Origin: UBA9620 sp965220695 | Lineage (GTDB): Bacteria; Acidobacteriota; Vicinamibacteria; Vicinamibacterales; UBA8438 | Reading direction: 5' to 3' | Length of the DNA: 64,000 bases | Assembly: GCA_965220695.1 (NCBI GenBank) | Contig: OZ244838.1 | Coordinates: forward strand, 3,534,001-3,598,000 | Shown: one piece after another, positions 20,901 to 28,712 of the stretch | How positions within the stretch are numbered: the first letter of the stretch is position 1 | Layout of the letters: each line of letters begins with the position of its first letter | Made by a program: the position numbers and the translations under genes | Notes under the pieces: model-generated | Databases searched by the model: none | Told to the model about the DNA's origin: nothing | The model's input: only the letters and a program-made list of their open reading frames with translations

Positions 20901-22236
20901 CGCGTCCGCCCGGCTCCGGGGACGCGGTCTCGGGCTGCGGCGCGCCGGCCAGCACCCGATCCACGAGAGGACCGACATGCCGCAGTTGCCGGTCGAGGTC
21001 GAACGCACGTTCGAGATCGTCGCGGGACAACACCGCCATGACCTCGGAATCTTCCGCCAGCAGCGTCTTGAAGTCGAGCCGTTCATCGTGCGACCGCATG
21101 GCGGCGCGCTGCACCCACCGATACGCCCGTTCCCGCGACACACCGCGCTGGGCAAGCTCCAGCAGCACCGTGCCCGAGAAGACGATGCCCCGCGACCGCT
21201 CGAGGTTGTCTCGCATCCTGTCGGGATGCACAACCAGCGCCCGGACGATGCGGGTAAACCGCCGCAGCATGTGGTCGAGCACGATGAAGCTGTCGGGAAT
21301 CACCACCCGCTCGACCGAGGAGTGCGAGATGTCACGTTCGTGCCACAACGCCACGTTCTCGAACGCCGCCATCGCGTTCGCACGCAACAGCCGCGCCAGT
21401 CCCGTCAATTGCTCGCACCCGATCGGGTTCCGCTTGTGGGGCATCGCCGACGATCCCTTCTGTCCCTTGGCGAACCCCTCCTCCACCTCGCCGATTTCCG
21501 TTTTCTGGAGACCGCGCACCTCGAGCGCGAACTTCTCCAATGACGCACCGGTCACCGCGAGCGCCGCCATCAACTCTGCGTGCCGGTCGCGCTGAATCAC
21601 CTGCGACGCCACGGGTGCCGGGGTCAGACCCAGCTCGTTGCAGACTCGCTGCTCGATCTCCGGCTCGAGATGCGCGTAGGTCCCGACCGCGCCTGAAATC
21701 TTGCCGACGCTGATCGTGTCGCGGGCCACCGTGATCCGCCGGCGGTTCCGTTGCAACTCGGCGTACCACAACGCCAGCTTCAAACCGAACGTCATCGGCT
21801 CGGCGTGCACGCCATGCGTACGTCCGATCATCGGCGTATCGCGATGCTCCCGTGCACGGTCCCCCACCGCCTCGAGCAACTCCGCGACGTCGCCGAGAAT
21901 CAGCCCGCACGCCTCCCGCATCTGAAGCGCCAGCGCCGTATCCAGCACGTCCGACGACGTAAGCCCGAAATGCAGCCAGCGGGCAGACGGTCCTACCTGC
22001 TCGGCCACTGCCGTGGTGAACGCGATCACGTCGTGCTGCGTCGTCTGCTCGATCTCGTCGATCCGTTCGGCACGCACGCCGCCACACGCGGCGATGTCCC
22101 GAGCCGCCTCCTCGGGCACCAGACCGGTCGCCGCCATCGCGCGGGCCGCCGCCGCTTCGACCCGCAGCCACGTGTCGTATTTCCGTTGCTCCGCCCAGAT
22201 ACGGCCCATCTCCGGGCGGGTGTAGCGGGGAATCAT
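20884..22236 (-). CDS. purB: Adenylosuccinate lyase
   Basis: 450 aa. Cleaves SAICAR and adenylosuccinate, two steps of purine synthesis. Motifs: MIPRYTRPEMGRIWAEQRKY at the start, FGLTSSDVLDTALALQ, GRTHGVHAEPMTFGLK, and the flexible signature loop QKGSSAMPHKRNPIGCE. The last residues (ADSPW and TGA stop) are encoded by the repeat-element terminus, so the natural C-terminus was probably altered, at a place that usually tolerates variation. Its ATG overlaps the stop of the MBL gene by 4 bp. Confidence 0.96.
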   Translation of the reverse strand: MIPRYTRPEMGRIWAEQRKYDTWLRVEAAAARAMAATGLVPEEAARDIAACGGVRAERIDEIEQTTQHDVIAFTTAVAEQVGPSARWLHFGLTSSDVLDTALALQMREACGLILGDVAELLEAVGDRAREHRDTPMIGRTHGVHAEPMTFGLKLALWYAELQRNRRRITVARDTISVGKISGAVGTYAHLEPEIEQRVCNELGLTPAPVASQVIQRDRHAELMAALAVTGASLEKFALEVRGLQKTEIGEVEEGFAKGQKGSSAMPHKRNPIGCEQLTGLARLLRANAMAAFENVALWHERDISHSSVERVVIPDSFIVLDHMLRRFTRIVRALVVHPDRMRDNLERSRGIVFSGTVLLELAQRGVSRERAYRWVQRAAMRSHDERLDFKTLLAEDSEVMAVLSRDDLERAFDLDRQLRHVGPLVDRVLAGAPQPETASPEPGGRADSPW

Positions 22237-23087
22237 GTGCGGTCCGTCTCCGTCCTCCGCGCCAGCCGTCCGAGATCTACTGTCTCCGCCACGCGATCCT
22301 GATGCGACACCACGATACGGACGTTGTCACGCCCCGCTGCCCGCAACGCTTCGCGGCAGGTCATCTCCGCGATCTCCGGAAGGTTGTTCACCCGGCTCAG
22401 ATGCGCCAGCACCAGACACTGCGCCTGCGGTCCCAGGTGGTCGCGTACGAACATCGCCAATGCCTCGTTCGACAGATGCCCGCGCGCACCGCTGATCCGC
22501 GATTTCATCGCCTGCGGATACGGCCCGACACGCAGCAGTTCAGCGGCGTGATTCGATTCGATGACCAGCACGCGGCAGTCCCGGAACCGCTCTCGCATGC
22601 CCGGCGTCACCGCACCCATGTCAGTCGCGTATCCAATCGTCCCCTCGTGCGTTTCGATGACGAACGCCACCGTACCAGCCTCGGCGTCGTGCGGCACGTC
22701 GAACGGCGTGAAACGAAACCCGCAGATCTCGCTTGTGGTCTCACACGCCAGATCGCCCCAGGCCGCGACATCGGACGTCGTCCAGGCCGCGCGAATCGCG
22801 GCCGTGGCATGCACCGGCACTCCGTACTTCCTCGAGAAGAGCGCCGCACCGCGTGTGTGGTCCCCATGCGCGTGCGTGATGACGACTGCACCGATGTCCC
22901 GCGGTGACACGCCGATTCCAGCCAGGCGCCGCGTCACCTCGCGACAGCTCAGTCCGACATCGATCATCACGTGCCGGTCGACCCCCTGGAGCAAGGTGGC
23001 GTTCCCCGCGCTCCCACTACCGAGCACCGTCAACCGAGTCCCGATGACCTTCTCCAACCGGCGTCCGCGCGCCGCCCGCGGTGGCAC
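22233..23087 (-). CDS. MBL-fold metallo-hydrolase (YycJ/WalJ-like)
   Basis: About 284 aa. The start is uncertain: GTG 23087 (VPPRAARGRR) is listed, but TTG 23057 just before KVIGTRLTVLGSGSAGN is also plausible; the family core begins at TRLTVLGSGSAGNA. The metal motif THAHGDHTRG (HxHxDH) is intact, followed by further ligands in FDVPHDAEAG and the GARGHLSNEALAMF and LAHLSRVNN segments typical of YycJ-like hydrolases, probable nucleases. Sits between the M16 peptidase and purB, overlapping purB by 4 bp. Confidence 0.85.
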   Translation of the reverse strand: MPPRAARGRRLEKVIGTRLTVLGSGSAGNATLLQGVDRHVMIDVGLSCREVTRRLAGIGVSPRDIGAVVITHAHGDHTRGAALFSRKYGVPVHATAAIRAAWTTSDVAAWGDLACETTSEICGFRFTPFDVPHDAEAGTVAFVIETHEGTIGYATDMGAVTPGMRERFRDCRVLVIESNHAAELLRVGPYPQAMKSRISGARGHLSNEALAMFVRDHLGPQAQCLVLAHLSRVNNLPEIAEMTCREALRAAGRDNVRIVVSHQDRVAETVDLGRLARRTETDRT

Positions 23088-23118
23088 CGTCTTTCGGCGC
23101 CGCTCCCGCGGGCCAGCC

Positions 23119-24378
23119 TCAGACCAGTGCAAGCTGCCCTGCACGCAGATCCAGCCCCCCGACCGGCCCGAGCACCGTGGCGGCAACGCTCTCGGGCAGA
23201 AACAGGTCGCGTGCGACCCGCATGATGTCGTCGACCGTCACGCTCTCGACGCCGCTCAAGGTGTCGTCGATCGTGAACTGCCGGCCGAAGTACATCTCCT
23301 GCCGGGCCAGATGCGACATCCGGCTCGACGTACTCTCGAGATTGAGCACGACGCTGCCCTTGAGATGATCCTTGGCCCGCGCCAGCTCGGCCGCTTCAAT
23401 CGGCGTGTCCCGCAGCGCCTGCAACTCCGCCACGATGAGATCGACCACCTCGACCACGGCGCCGGCGTCGCATCCGGCGTAGATCGTAAATGCCCCGCCG
23501 TCCTTGTAGGACACGAGACCGCTGCTGACGGCGTAGGCGAGTCCTCGATTCTCACGGATGTTCTGGAAGAGACGGGAGCTCATGGTGCCCCCCAGCACGT
23601 CGTTCAGCACGTAGCAGACATAGCGGTCGTCGTGCTGTTGCGGATACCCGCCCACGCCGAGGCAGATGTGACACTGTTCGAGCGCCTTGTCGCGCACCTG
23701 CAATCCAGGTTGCGCCGACGGCGCGCTGGTGTCGACCTGCCCACGGTTGGCCGGAATGCCGCCGAACGCCTCACCCACGAGATCCCGCAGCGCCGCGTGG
23801 TCGACATTGCCCGCGACGGCGATCACCAGGTTGCCGGCGGTGTATACCCCGCCGAAGTACTCACGCAGATTGGCGGCGTCAAACGCGGCGACGGTCGCCG
23901 GCACGCCGAGAATCGGCCGGCCCAGCGGATGGCCGGACCAGAATCGCTGGGTGAACAGCTCGTACACGAGATCGTCGGGCGTGTCCTCCACCATCTTGAT
24001 CTCTTCCAGCACGACCTTCTTTTCTTTCTCGATGTCCTTGGCGGCAAACGCGGGGTTGCGCAGCAGATCGGCCAGCACGTCGACCGCCCGAGGCAGGTGC
24101 TCGTCAATCACCTTCACGTAGTAGCTGGCACATTCCTTGGCGGTAAACGCGTCGAGCTGCCCGCCGATCGAATCGATCTCCTGGGCGATGTCCCGCGCGC
24201 TTCGGCGCGCGGTGCCCTTGAACAGCATGTGCTCGACGAAGTGCGCGACGCCCGAACGCCTGGCGCTCTCGTGCCGGGAGCCACGGGTCAACCAGGCCCC
24301 GAAGCTGACCGAGCGCACTTCGGGCATCGATTCAGTGAACAGGCGTAATCCGTTGTCGAACTGCTCGCGAACAATCAT
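23119..24378 (-). CDS. M16 family zinc peptidase (processing-peptidase-like)
   Basis: 419 aa from ATG 24378 (MIVREQFDNGLRLFTESMP); an upstream 14-residue extension is less likely. The inverted zinc motif HFVEH (residues 46-50) and the distal Glu in KVVLEEIK (about 125) match pitrilysin/insulinase family M16B. The C-terminal half has the non-catalytic M16 domain (GGTMSSRLFQNIRENRGLAYAVSS). No signal peptide, so cytoplasmic. It is first in the operon running to the purine genes, with a promoter at 24478-24507. Confidence 0.93.
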   Translation of the reverse strand: MIVREQFDNGLRLFTESMPEVRSVSFGAWLTRGSRHESARRSGVAHFVEHMLFKGTARRSARDIAQEIDSIGGQLDAFTAKECASYYVKVIDEHLPRAVDVLADLLRNPAFAAKDIEKEKKVVLEEIKMVEDTPDDLVYELFTQRFWSGHPLGRPILGVPATVAAFDAANLREYFGGVYTAGNLVIAVAGNVDHAALRDLVGEAFGGIPANRGQVDTSAPSAQPGLQVRDKALEQCHICLGVGGYPQQHDDRYVCYVLNDVLGGTMSSRLFQNIRENRGLAYAVSSGLVSYKDGGAFTIYAGCDAGAVVEVVDLIVAELQALRDTPIEAAELARAKDHLKGSVVLNLESTSSRMSHLARQEMYFGRQFTIDDTLSGVESVTVDDIMRVARDLFLPESVAATVLGPVGGLDLRAGQLALV

Positions 24379-24477
24379 CCTGAATGGCAGCCTGCCTGCC
24401 GCAGGCCGGACGACGGCCACGTGTCAACGATTAACTCACTGTACAAAAAGGACTTAAGAGGTATCAGCAAGGCGATG

Positions 24478-24507
24478 ATGATACCACGCGAGCCTATGCC
24501 GTATCAA
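24478..24507 (-). promoter_or_regulatory. Sigma-70-type promoter for the M16-purine operon
   Basis: On the minus strand: -35 TTGATA (24502-24507), 18-bp spacer, -10 TATCAT (24478-24483), about 95 nt before the M16 start. An inverted repeat GGTATCA...TGATACC (24460-24466 and 24479-24485) overlaps the -10 and could be an operator. Predicted from sequence only. Confidence 0.6.
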
Positions 24508-24568
24508 CCGCCCCGGTACGCGCCGCACTGCACCCACCCGGCGTCTGACCGCGTGCTACTGTTAGCCG

Positions 24569-25651
24569 ATGCCTGACGGGAAACAGGATCTGTCCGAACT
24601 CGAGCCGGCCGAACTCGAGACGGTCGTGTCAGCGCTCGGCGCCGAACGCTTTCACGCGCGCCAGATCTTTCGCTGGATCCACCGTCGAGGTTGCGAGCGC
24701 TTCGACGGCATGACCAACCTTTCACTGGGTCTGAGGTCACAGCTCGAGCACGCCTGCATCATCGCGACTCCGGCGGTCACCTCGCGTGAATGCTCGTCGG
24801 ACGGCACGCAGAAATTCCTGTTCACGCTGGCCGACGGACGCACCATCGAGTCGGTGTTCATCCCGGACACGCCGGCGCTGACCTTCTGCGTGTCCACGCA
24901 GGTCGGGTGCGCGATGCAGTGCGGGTTCTGCCTGACCGGCCGGATGGGGCTGGCGCGCAATCTGACCGCCGGGGAAATTGCCGGACAGGTGCGCGTGCTC
25001 GCCCGGGAGCTCGATCTGCAGGATCGACGGTTCAACATCGTCTTGATGGGCATGGGAGAACCGTTGCACAACTATGACGCGACGATGAAGGCGCTCCGCA
25101 TCCTGTCCGCACCTGACGGGCTGGCGCTCACGCAACGGCGGGTGACCCTGTCGACGGTTGGCATCCTGCCGGCGCTGGCCCGGTTGGGCGACGAACCGTG
25201 GATCCCGAATCTGGCCGTCTCGCTGCATGCCACAACCGATCGGGTGCGGCACGAACTGGTTCCGACCAGCCGCAGGCAGCGCCTGGCCGATCTGGTCACC
25301 GCCTGCCGCCGGTTTCCGCTGAAGCACCGCGAGCGGATCACGTTCGAGTACGTCCTGCTGCGCGGCGTCAACGACACGGCGGGCGACGCCGCCCGACTCG
25401 TACGGCTGCTGCATGGATTGCGGGCGAAGGTGAACCTGATTCCGCTGAACGAGGCGGCGGGCATCCCCTTTTCGCGCCCCTCGGACCGGCAGGTGGACCG
25501 CTTCGCCCGCAGCCTGGCCCGTGGCGGCGTGACCGTCTCGGTTCGCAAGAGCCGCGGCCGTGATATCCGCGCCGCGTGCGGCCAATTGATCGTCGACGGC
25601 GGGCCACGGCGCTCGACCGGCCAGCAGGCGGCCGACCTCCTGTCGCTGTAG
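24569..25651 (+). CDS. rlmN: Dual-specificity rRNA/tRNA adenine-C2 methyltransferase RlmN
   Basis: 360 aa radical SAM enzyme methylating C2 of A2503 in 23S rRNA and A37 in tRNAs. The radical SAM cluster is C114AMQC118GFC121 (CxxxCxxC). An N-terminal RNA-binding part (FHARQIFRWIHRRGCERFDGMTNLS) precedes it. VLMGMGEPLHNYD, TLSTVGILPAL, AVSLHATTD and VNLIPLNE are typical RlmN segments; the late Cys in DIRAACGQL is the methyl-carrying residue in the family. Divergent from the M16 operon and convergent with mtaB. Confidence 0.96.
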   Translation: MPDGKQDLSELEPAELETVVSALGAERFHARQIFRWIHRRGCERFDGMTNLSLGLRSQLEHACIIATPAVTSRECSSDGTQKFLFTLADGRTIESVFIPDTPALTFCVSTQVGCAMQCGFCLTGRMGLARNLTAGEIAGQVRVLARELDLQDRRFNIVLMGMGEPLHNYDATMKALRILSAPDGLALTQRRVTLSTVGILPALARLGDEPWIPNLAVSLHATTDRVRHELVPTSRRQRLADLVTACRRFPLKHRERITFEYVLLRGVNDTAGDAARLVRLLHGLRAKVNLIPLNEAAGIPFSRPSDRQVDRFARSLARGGVTVSVRKSRGRDIRAACGQLIVDGGPRRSTGQQAADLLSL

Positions 25652-25656
25652 CCGGC

Positions 25657-26916
25657 CTATTGGATCTCGCCAGCAAGCGGTTCGGCGCTGGTGAGGCGGA
25701 CGCGGACACGCTCGTTGCCGCCGTGGCCGGCCGGCACCGTCACCTTCAGATAGTTGTCGGTCAGCACCACCGTCCCGCCCTCGAGCGTCAGCCCGGGCCG
25801 CAGCGTGCCAACCTGATCGGCCCGGAACCGCACCGCGCGTGCGGCGCCGATCTCGCGCAGCGCGCGCGCCCGCTCACGAACGACCGGCCCCGCGACCCGA
25901 TCGGGCAAACCCGCGGCCTCGGTGCCCGGGCGTGGAGAGTAGGGAAAGACGTGGACATAGGTCAGGGGACTGGTCGCCAGGTACTCCAGCGTCTGCTGCG
26001 CGTCCGACTCGCGCTCACCGGGAAACCCGGCGATCAGATCCGAGCCGATGCCGGCCTGCGGCAGCCGATCGCGAATCCGGTCCACGACACGGCGATAGGT
26101 CTCCAGCGTGTAGGGACGCCGCATTCGTCGCAGCATCGAATTGCTGGCGTGCTGCAGCGGCAGGTGGAAATGAGGCGCGAAACGCCCGCTGGCCGCCACC
26201 AGGTCCACCAGCTCGAACGAGCAATCCATCGGCTCGAGCGAACTGATCCGGAACGTCACCGCCGACGAATGCGCGTCGAGCGCGTGCAGCAGGGCGAGCA
26301 GACTGGAGGCCGGCGCCTGATCGCGGCCATACGATCCCAGATGCACCCCGGTCAGCACAATCTCGTTGAACCCGCTCTCGGCGGCGTGCCGCACGGCGGT
26401 CATGACGTGCGCCAGGTCCAGGCTGCGGCCACGGCCGCGCGTCGACGGGATGATGCAGTAGGCGCACGGTTGATCACAGCCCGTCTGCACACGCAGCATG
26501 AAGGCGACGCGCCCCACGATCCCGGGCGACACCAACGCGCCACAGGCTCCGGGACCATCACCGAATCGGTCGGCGGTGGTCTCGACGCCCGAGAGCACGT
26601 GATCCACCACCCTGTGCTTCTCGTCGTTCGGGACAACCGTGGCCGAACCGGGGAGATCCAGGAGCTCCCGCGGGTCCCGCGACGCATAGCACCCCGTCGC
26701 AACCACCTGCGCCTCAGGATTCACCCGGTGCACCCGCCGCAGCGTCTGGCGAGCGCCCTGGTCGGCCGTCGCGGTCACCGAACAGGTGTTGACGACCACC
26801 ACGTCGGCCTCGTCGACCGGGGCCCTCGCGCCGCCCCGCGCACGGAGCTGCATCTCGATCTGCAGCGAGTCTGCCTGGTTGACACGGCACCCGAAGGTGG
26901 CAATCGCGTATCTCAC
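25657..26916 (-). CDS. mtaB: tRNA t6A37 methylthiotransferase MtaB
   Basis: 419 aa. Adds a methylthio group to t6A37 of tRNA. N-terminal MTTase domain with cluster cysteines C10 (TFGCRVNQ), C45 (VVNTCSVT) and C76 (ATGCYA). Radical SAM domain with C147DQPC151AYC154. The C-terminus has a TRAM-like region (GLTLEGGTVVLTDNYLKVTV). The FGCRVNQAD start and short length favour MtaB over MiaB or RimO. Only a few nt separate its stop from that of rlmN, so the two converge. Confidence 0.94.
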   Translation of the reverse strand: MRYAIATFGCRVNQADSLQIEMQLRARGGARAPVDEADVVVVNTCSVTATADQGARQTLRRVHRVNPEAQVVATGCYASRDPRELLDLPGSATVVPNDEKHRVVDHVLSGVETTADRFGDGPGACGALVSPGIVGRVAFMLRVQTGCDQPCAYCIIPSTRGRGRSLDLAHVMTAVRHAAESGFNEIVLTGVHLGSYGRDQAPASSLLALLHALDAHSSAVTFRISSLEPMDCSFELVDLVAASGRFAPHFHLPLQHASNSMLRRMRRPYTLETYRRVVDRIRDRLPQAGIGSDLIAGFPGERESDAQQTLEYLATSPLTYVHVFPYSPRPGTEAAGLPDRVAGPVVRERARALREIGAARAVRFRADQVGTLRPGLTLEGGTVVLTDNYLKVTVPAGHGGNERVRVRLTSAEPLAGEIQ

Positions 26917-26946
26917 TGGAAATCCTTTGTCTGACCCGCCGGACCG

Positions 26947-27657
26947 TCAGAAGCGTAACCGGAACAGGGTCCACACCGCCGAGATGAAATCCCGCCAGTT
27001 GATCTTCTTGCCCGCGGCGTAGGCCCGGCCCGCATAGAAGATCGGCACTTCGACAATGCCTACCCCCTTCCGCAGCAGTCTGGCCGTCAATTCCGGTTCG
27101 ATATTGAACCGGTCGCTCGTCAGAGGCAGGGCCACGACGACGTCTCGCGCGAACAGCTTGTAGCAGGTCTCCATGTCCGTCAACGAGGCGCCGTAGAGCA
27201 GGTTCGTGAGCCGCGTCAGAATGACGTTCCCGGCTCGCTGCGTAAAGAACATCCGCGGGTTGTTCCCGAGAAAGCGCGAGCCGTAGACCACCTGGGCGCC
27301 CTGCTCGATCACCGCCGCGAGCAGCTTCGCATAGTCGCGGGGATCGTACTCGAGGTCGCCATCCTGGATGACGACGTACTCGCCGGTCACATGCTCCAAT
27401 CCTGTGCGGACGGCGGCGCCCTTTCCCCGATTGCGCACGTGACGGTGAAACGCCACCCGCTCGGGCCGCCCGCGGAGCCACTCTTCGATCAGTTGGGCCG
27501 TGCCGTCCGTCGATCCGTCGTCGACCACGATCATTTCCTTGTCGCATTCGACGGCGAGCACCCGGTCGAGCACCTCGGCAATCGTCTCCCTTTCGTTGTA
27601 CACGGGAACGATGATGGAAAGTCGCGACGGCGCATCAACCGGAGTCACCGGAAGCAT
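26947..27657 (-). CDS. GT2 glycosyltransferase (dolichol-phosphate-mannose synthase-like)
   Basis: 236 aa from ATG 27657 (MLPVTPVDAPSRLSIIVPVYNE); ATG 27669 would add four residues. GT-A fold: SIIVPVYNERETI, DDGSTDGTAQLIEEW, the DxD-like QDGDLEYDP and YGSRFLGNNPR segments. Transfers a sugar from a nucleotide sugar to a lipid or other carrier at the membrane; the acceptor is unknown. Its start lies inside the 3' end of the upstream membrane-glycosyltransferase remnant, so the two were once a translationally coupled pair. A long in-frame upstream extension is repeat sequence. Confidence 0.9.
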   Translation of the reverse strand: MLPVTPVDAPSRLSIIVPVYNERETIAEVLDRVLAVECDKEMIVVDDGSTDGTAQLIEEWLRGRPERVAFHRHVRNRGKGAAVRTGLEHVTGEYVVIQDGDLEYDPRDYAKLLAAVIEQGAQVVYGSRFLGNNPRMFFTQRAGNVILTRLTNLLYGASLTDMETCYKLFARDVVVALPLTSDRFNIEPELTARLLRKGVGIVEVPIFYAGRAYAAGKKINWRDFISAVWTLFRLRF

Positions 27658-28271
27658 GACCACTCCCATGGCTGATTGGTCGCGACCGGTATGAGCCCCT
27701 TTCGTGCCAACACCTGATACCCCGGATCCTCTAGTACGGCAGTGCCTAGCAGCCCGTGGTGAAACCCCGCGTTGCACCGAGATCTGGTCGTAACAATGCC
27801 GCGCCCGGCCAGCGCAAGGCGCGACGAGGGAGCAAATTTGGGCATTTGTGACCGAGGAGCAACGCCGCCCGGCGGGATGCAACGCCGATCGAATGCAGCG
27901 GGGCTTTCACCACGGGCTGCTAGACTCGACTCGCTCGCAATGGTGTAGTTGGCGTGCAGATAGTCGTCAATCAACGGGTAGTCCTGTCGAAAGAACGTAT
28001 ACGAAGACAGCTCGATGAACACGAGTGGCACCGACTGCGCATCGAGCCGGCTCAGGATTCGCTGTTGCTGCCGGTGTTCCGACCAGTGTCCACCGAAGAA
28101 CACGACCATCCCGCCGGCGAAGCCCCTCGCCGCGTAGGTATACAACTCCGGCATGAACCACGTCGCCAGAATACGGTCGTCGGTTTCGGTGCAATCCCGC
28201 GCGTAGTGCACCAGGCCTGCATGCCGGACCGCTACGATCGCACCGGCAGGCGGCGAACACGCCCGCCGCAC
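27645..28271 (-). pseudogene. C-terminal remnant of a membrane glycosyltransferase, interrupted by a TIR element
   Basis: The reading frame carries what looks like the extracytoplasmic C-terminus of a polytopic glycosyltransferase from this phylum (TWFMPELYTYAARGFAGG, then VVFFGGHWSEHRQQQRILSR, ending NQPWEWSCFR). A full protein would have several hundred more residues with membrane helices upstream; these are absent, and in-frame coding look fades above about 28310. A 178-bp repeat element is inserted between YTIASESS and TAVLEDPGYQVLARKG yet leaves the frame open, adding about 60 foreign residues. Probably non-functional because the N-terminus is lost. GTG 28271 is the nominal frame start, not a proven one. 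Confidence 0.65.
27746..27923. repeat. Full-length TIR element (178 bp) with perfect 19-bp ends
   Basis: The ends are CTAGCAGCCCGTGGTGAAA (27746-27764) and its exact reverse complement (27905-27923): perfect 19-bp terminal inverted repeats. The outer CTAG on both sides may be a 4-bp target duplication. Inner ends differ: one side CCCCGCGTTGCACCGAGATC, the other GCCCCGCTGCATTCGATCG read inward. No ORF of its own. Best reference copy in this window. Confidence 0.93.
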
Positions 28272-28712
28272 CGAGCCGAACCTCTCGCGTGAGCGCGAGG
28301 GTTTGCCGGGCTGGTCGAACCAGATTCGGGGAAGGACCGAGGGGCGCGCCGCCGAGCGCGCCGACCGGCCCGCTCGGCTCCGTCGATCGTTTCATCGCGA
28401 GAACGCCGTCAGCAGACGATCGGTTCTGGCAACCCGTAGCTTCCGCCCCGATGCACTCGCCTGATGCTGCATTGCGGCCGGACGGCGTTGTTCCCCTGTC
28501 GCCCCTGCCCAATATATCCCAACGTCCCGACCCGCCAGCCGCATCCGCATGGCGCTCGGCGCCCCGCGGGTATGGATCATGAACTGTCGAACTCTCCACG
28601 CGATGTGCAGGCTGGTATTATTCATGGCCTGACGATCAGACTGCGTTCCTGACGCCGGACCAGTGCCCGTTCCGGAGTCTCATGCAAACCAGTGGATTGA
28701 GAACTCTGAATC
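28272..28712. other. Gene-poor interval upstream of the sigma-54-type regulator
   Basis: No convincing gene. Near 28428-28480 lies a degenerate match to the element left end (CAACCCGT...GCCCCGATGCA...GATGCTGCAT), so the missing front of the glycosyltransferase may have been lost with repeat activity. An AT-richer patch (TGGTATTATTCATGG, about 28613-28627) could hold the promoter of the regulator, but no clear -35/-10 pair was identified. Confidence 0.5.

Noticed and set aside
24460..24485. GGTATCA...TGATACC as a terminator
   Set aside because: No T-run, and it overlaps a promoter -10, so an operator is the better reading.
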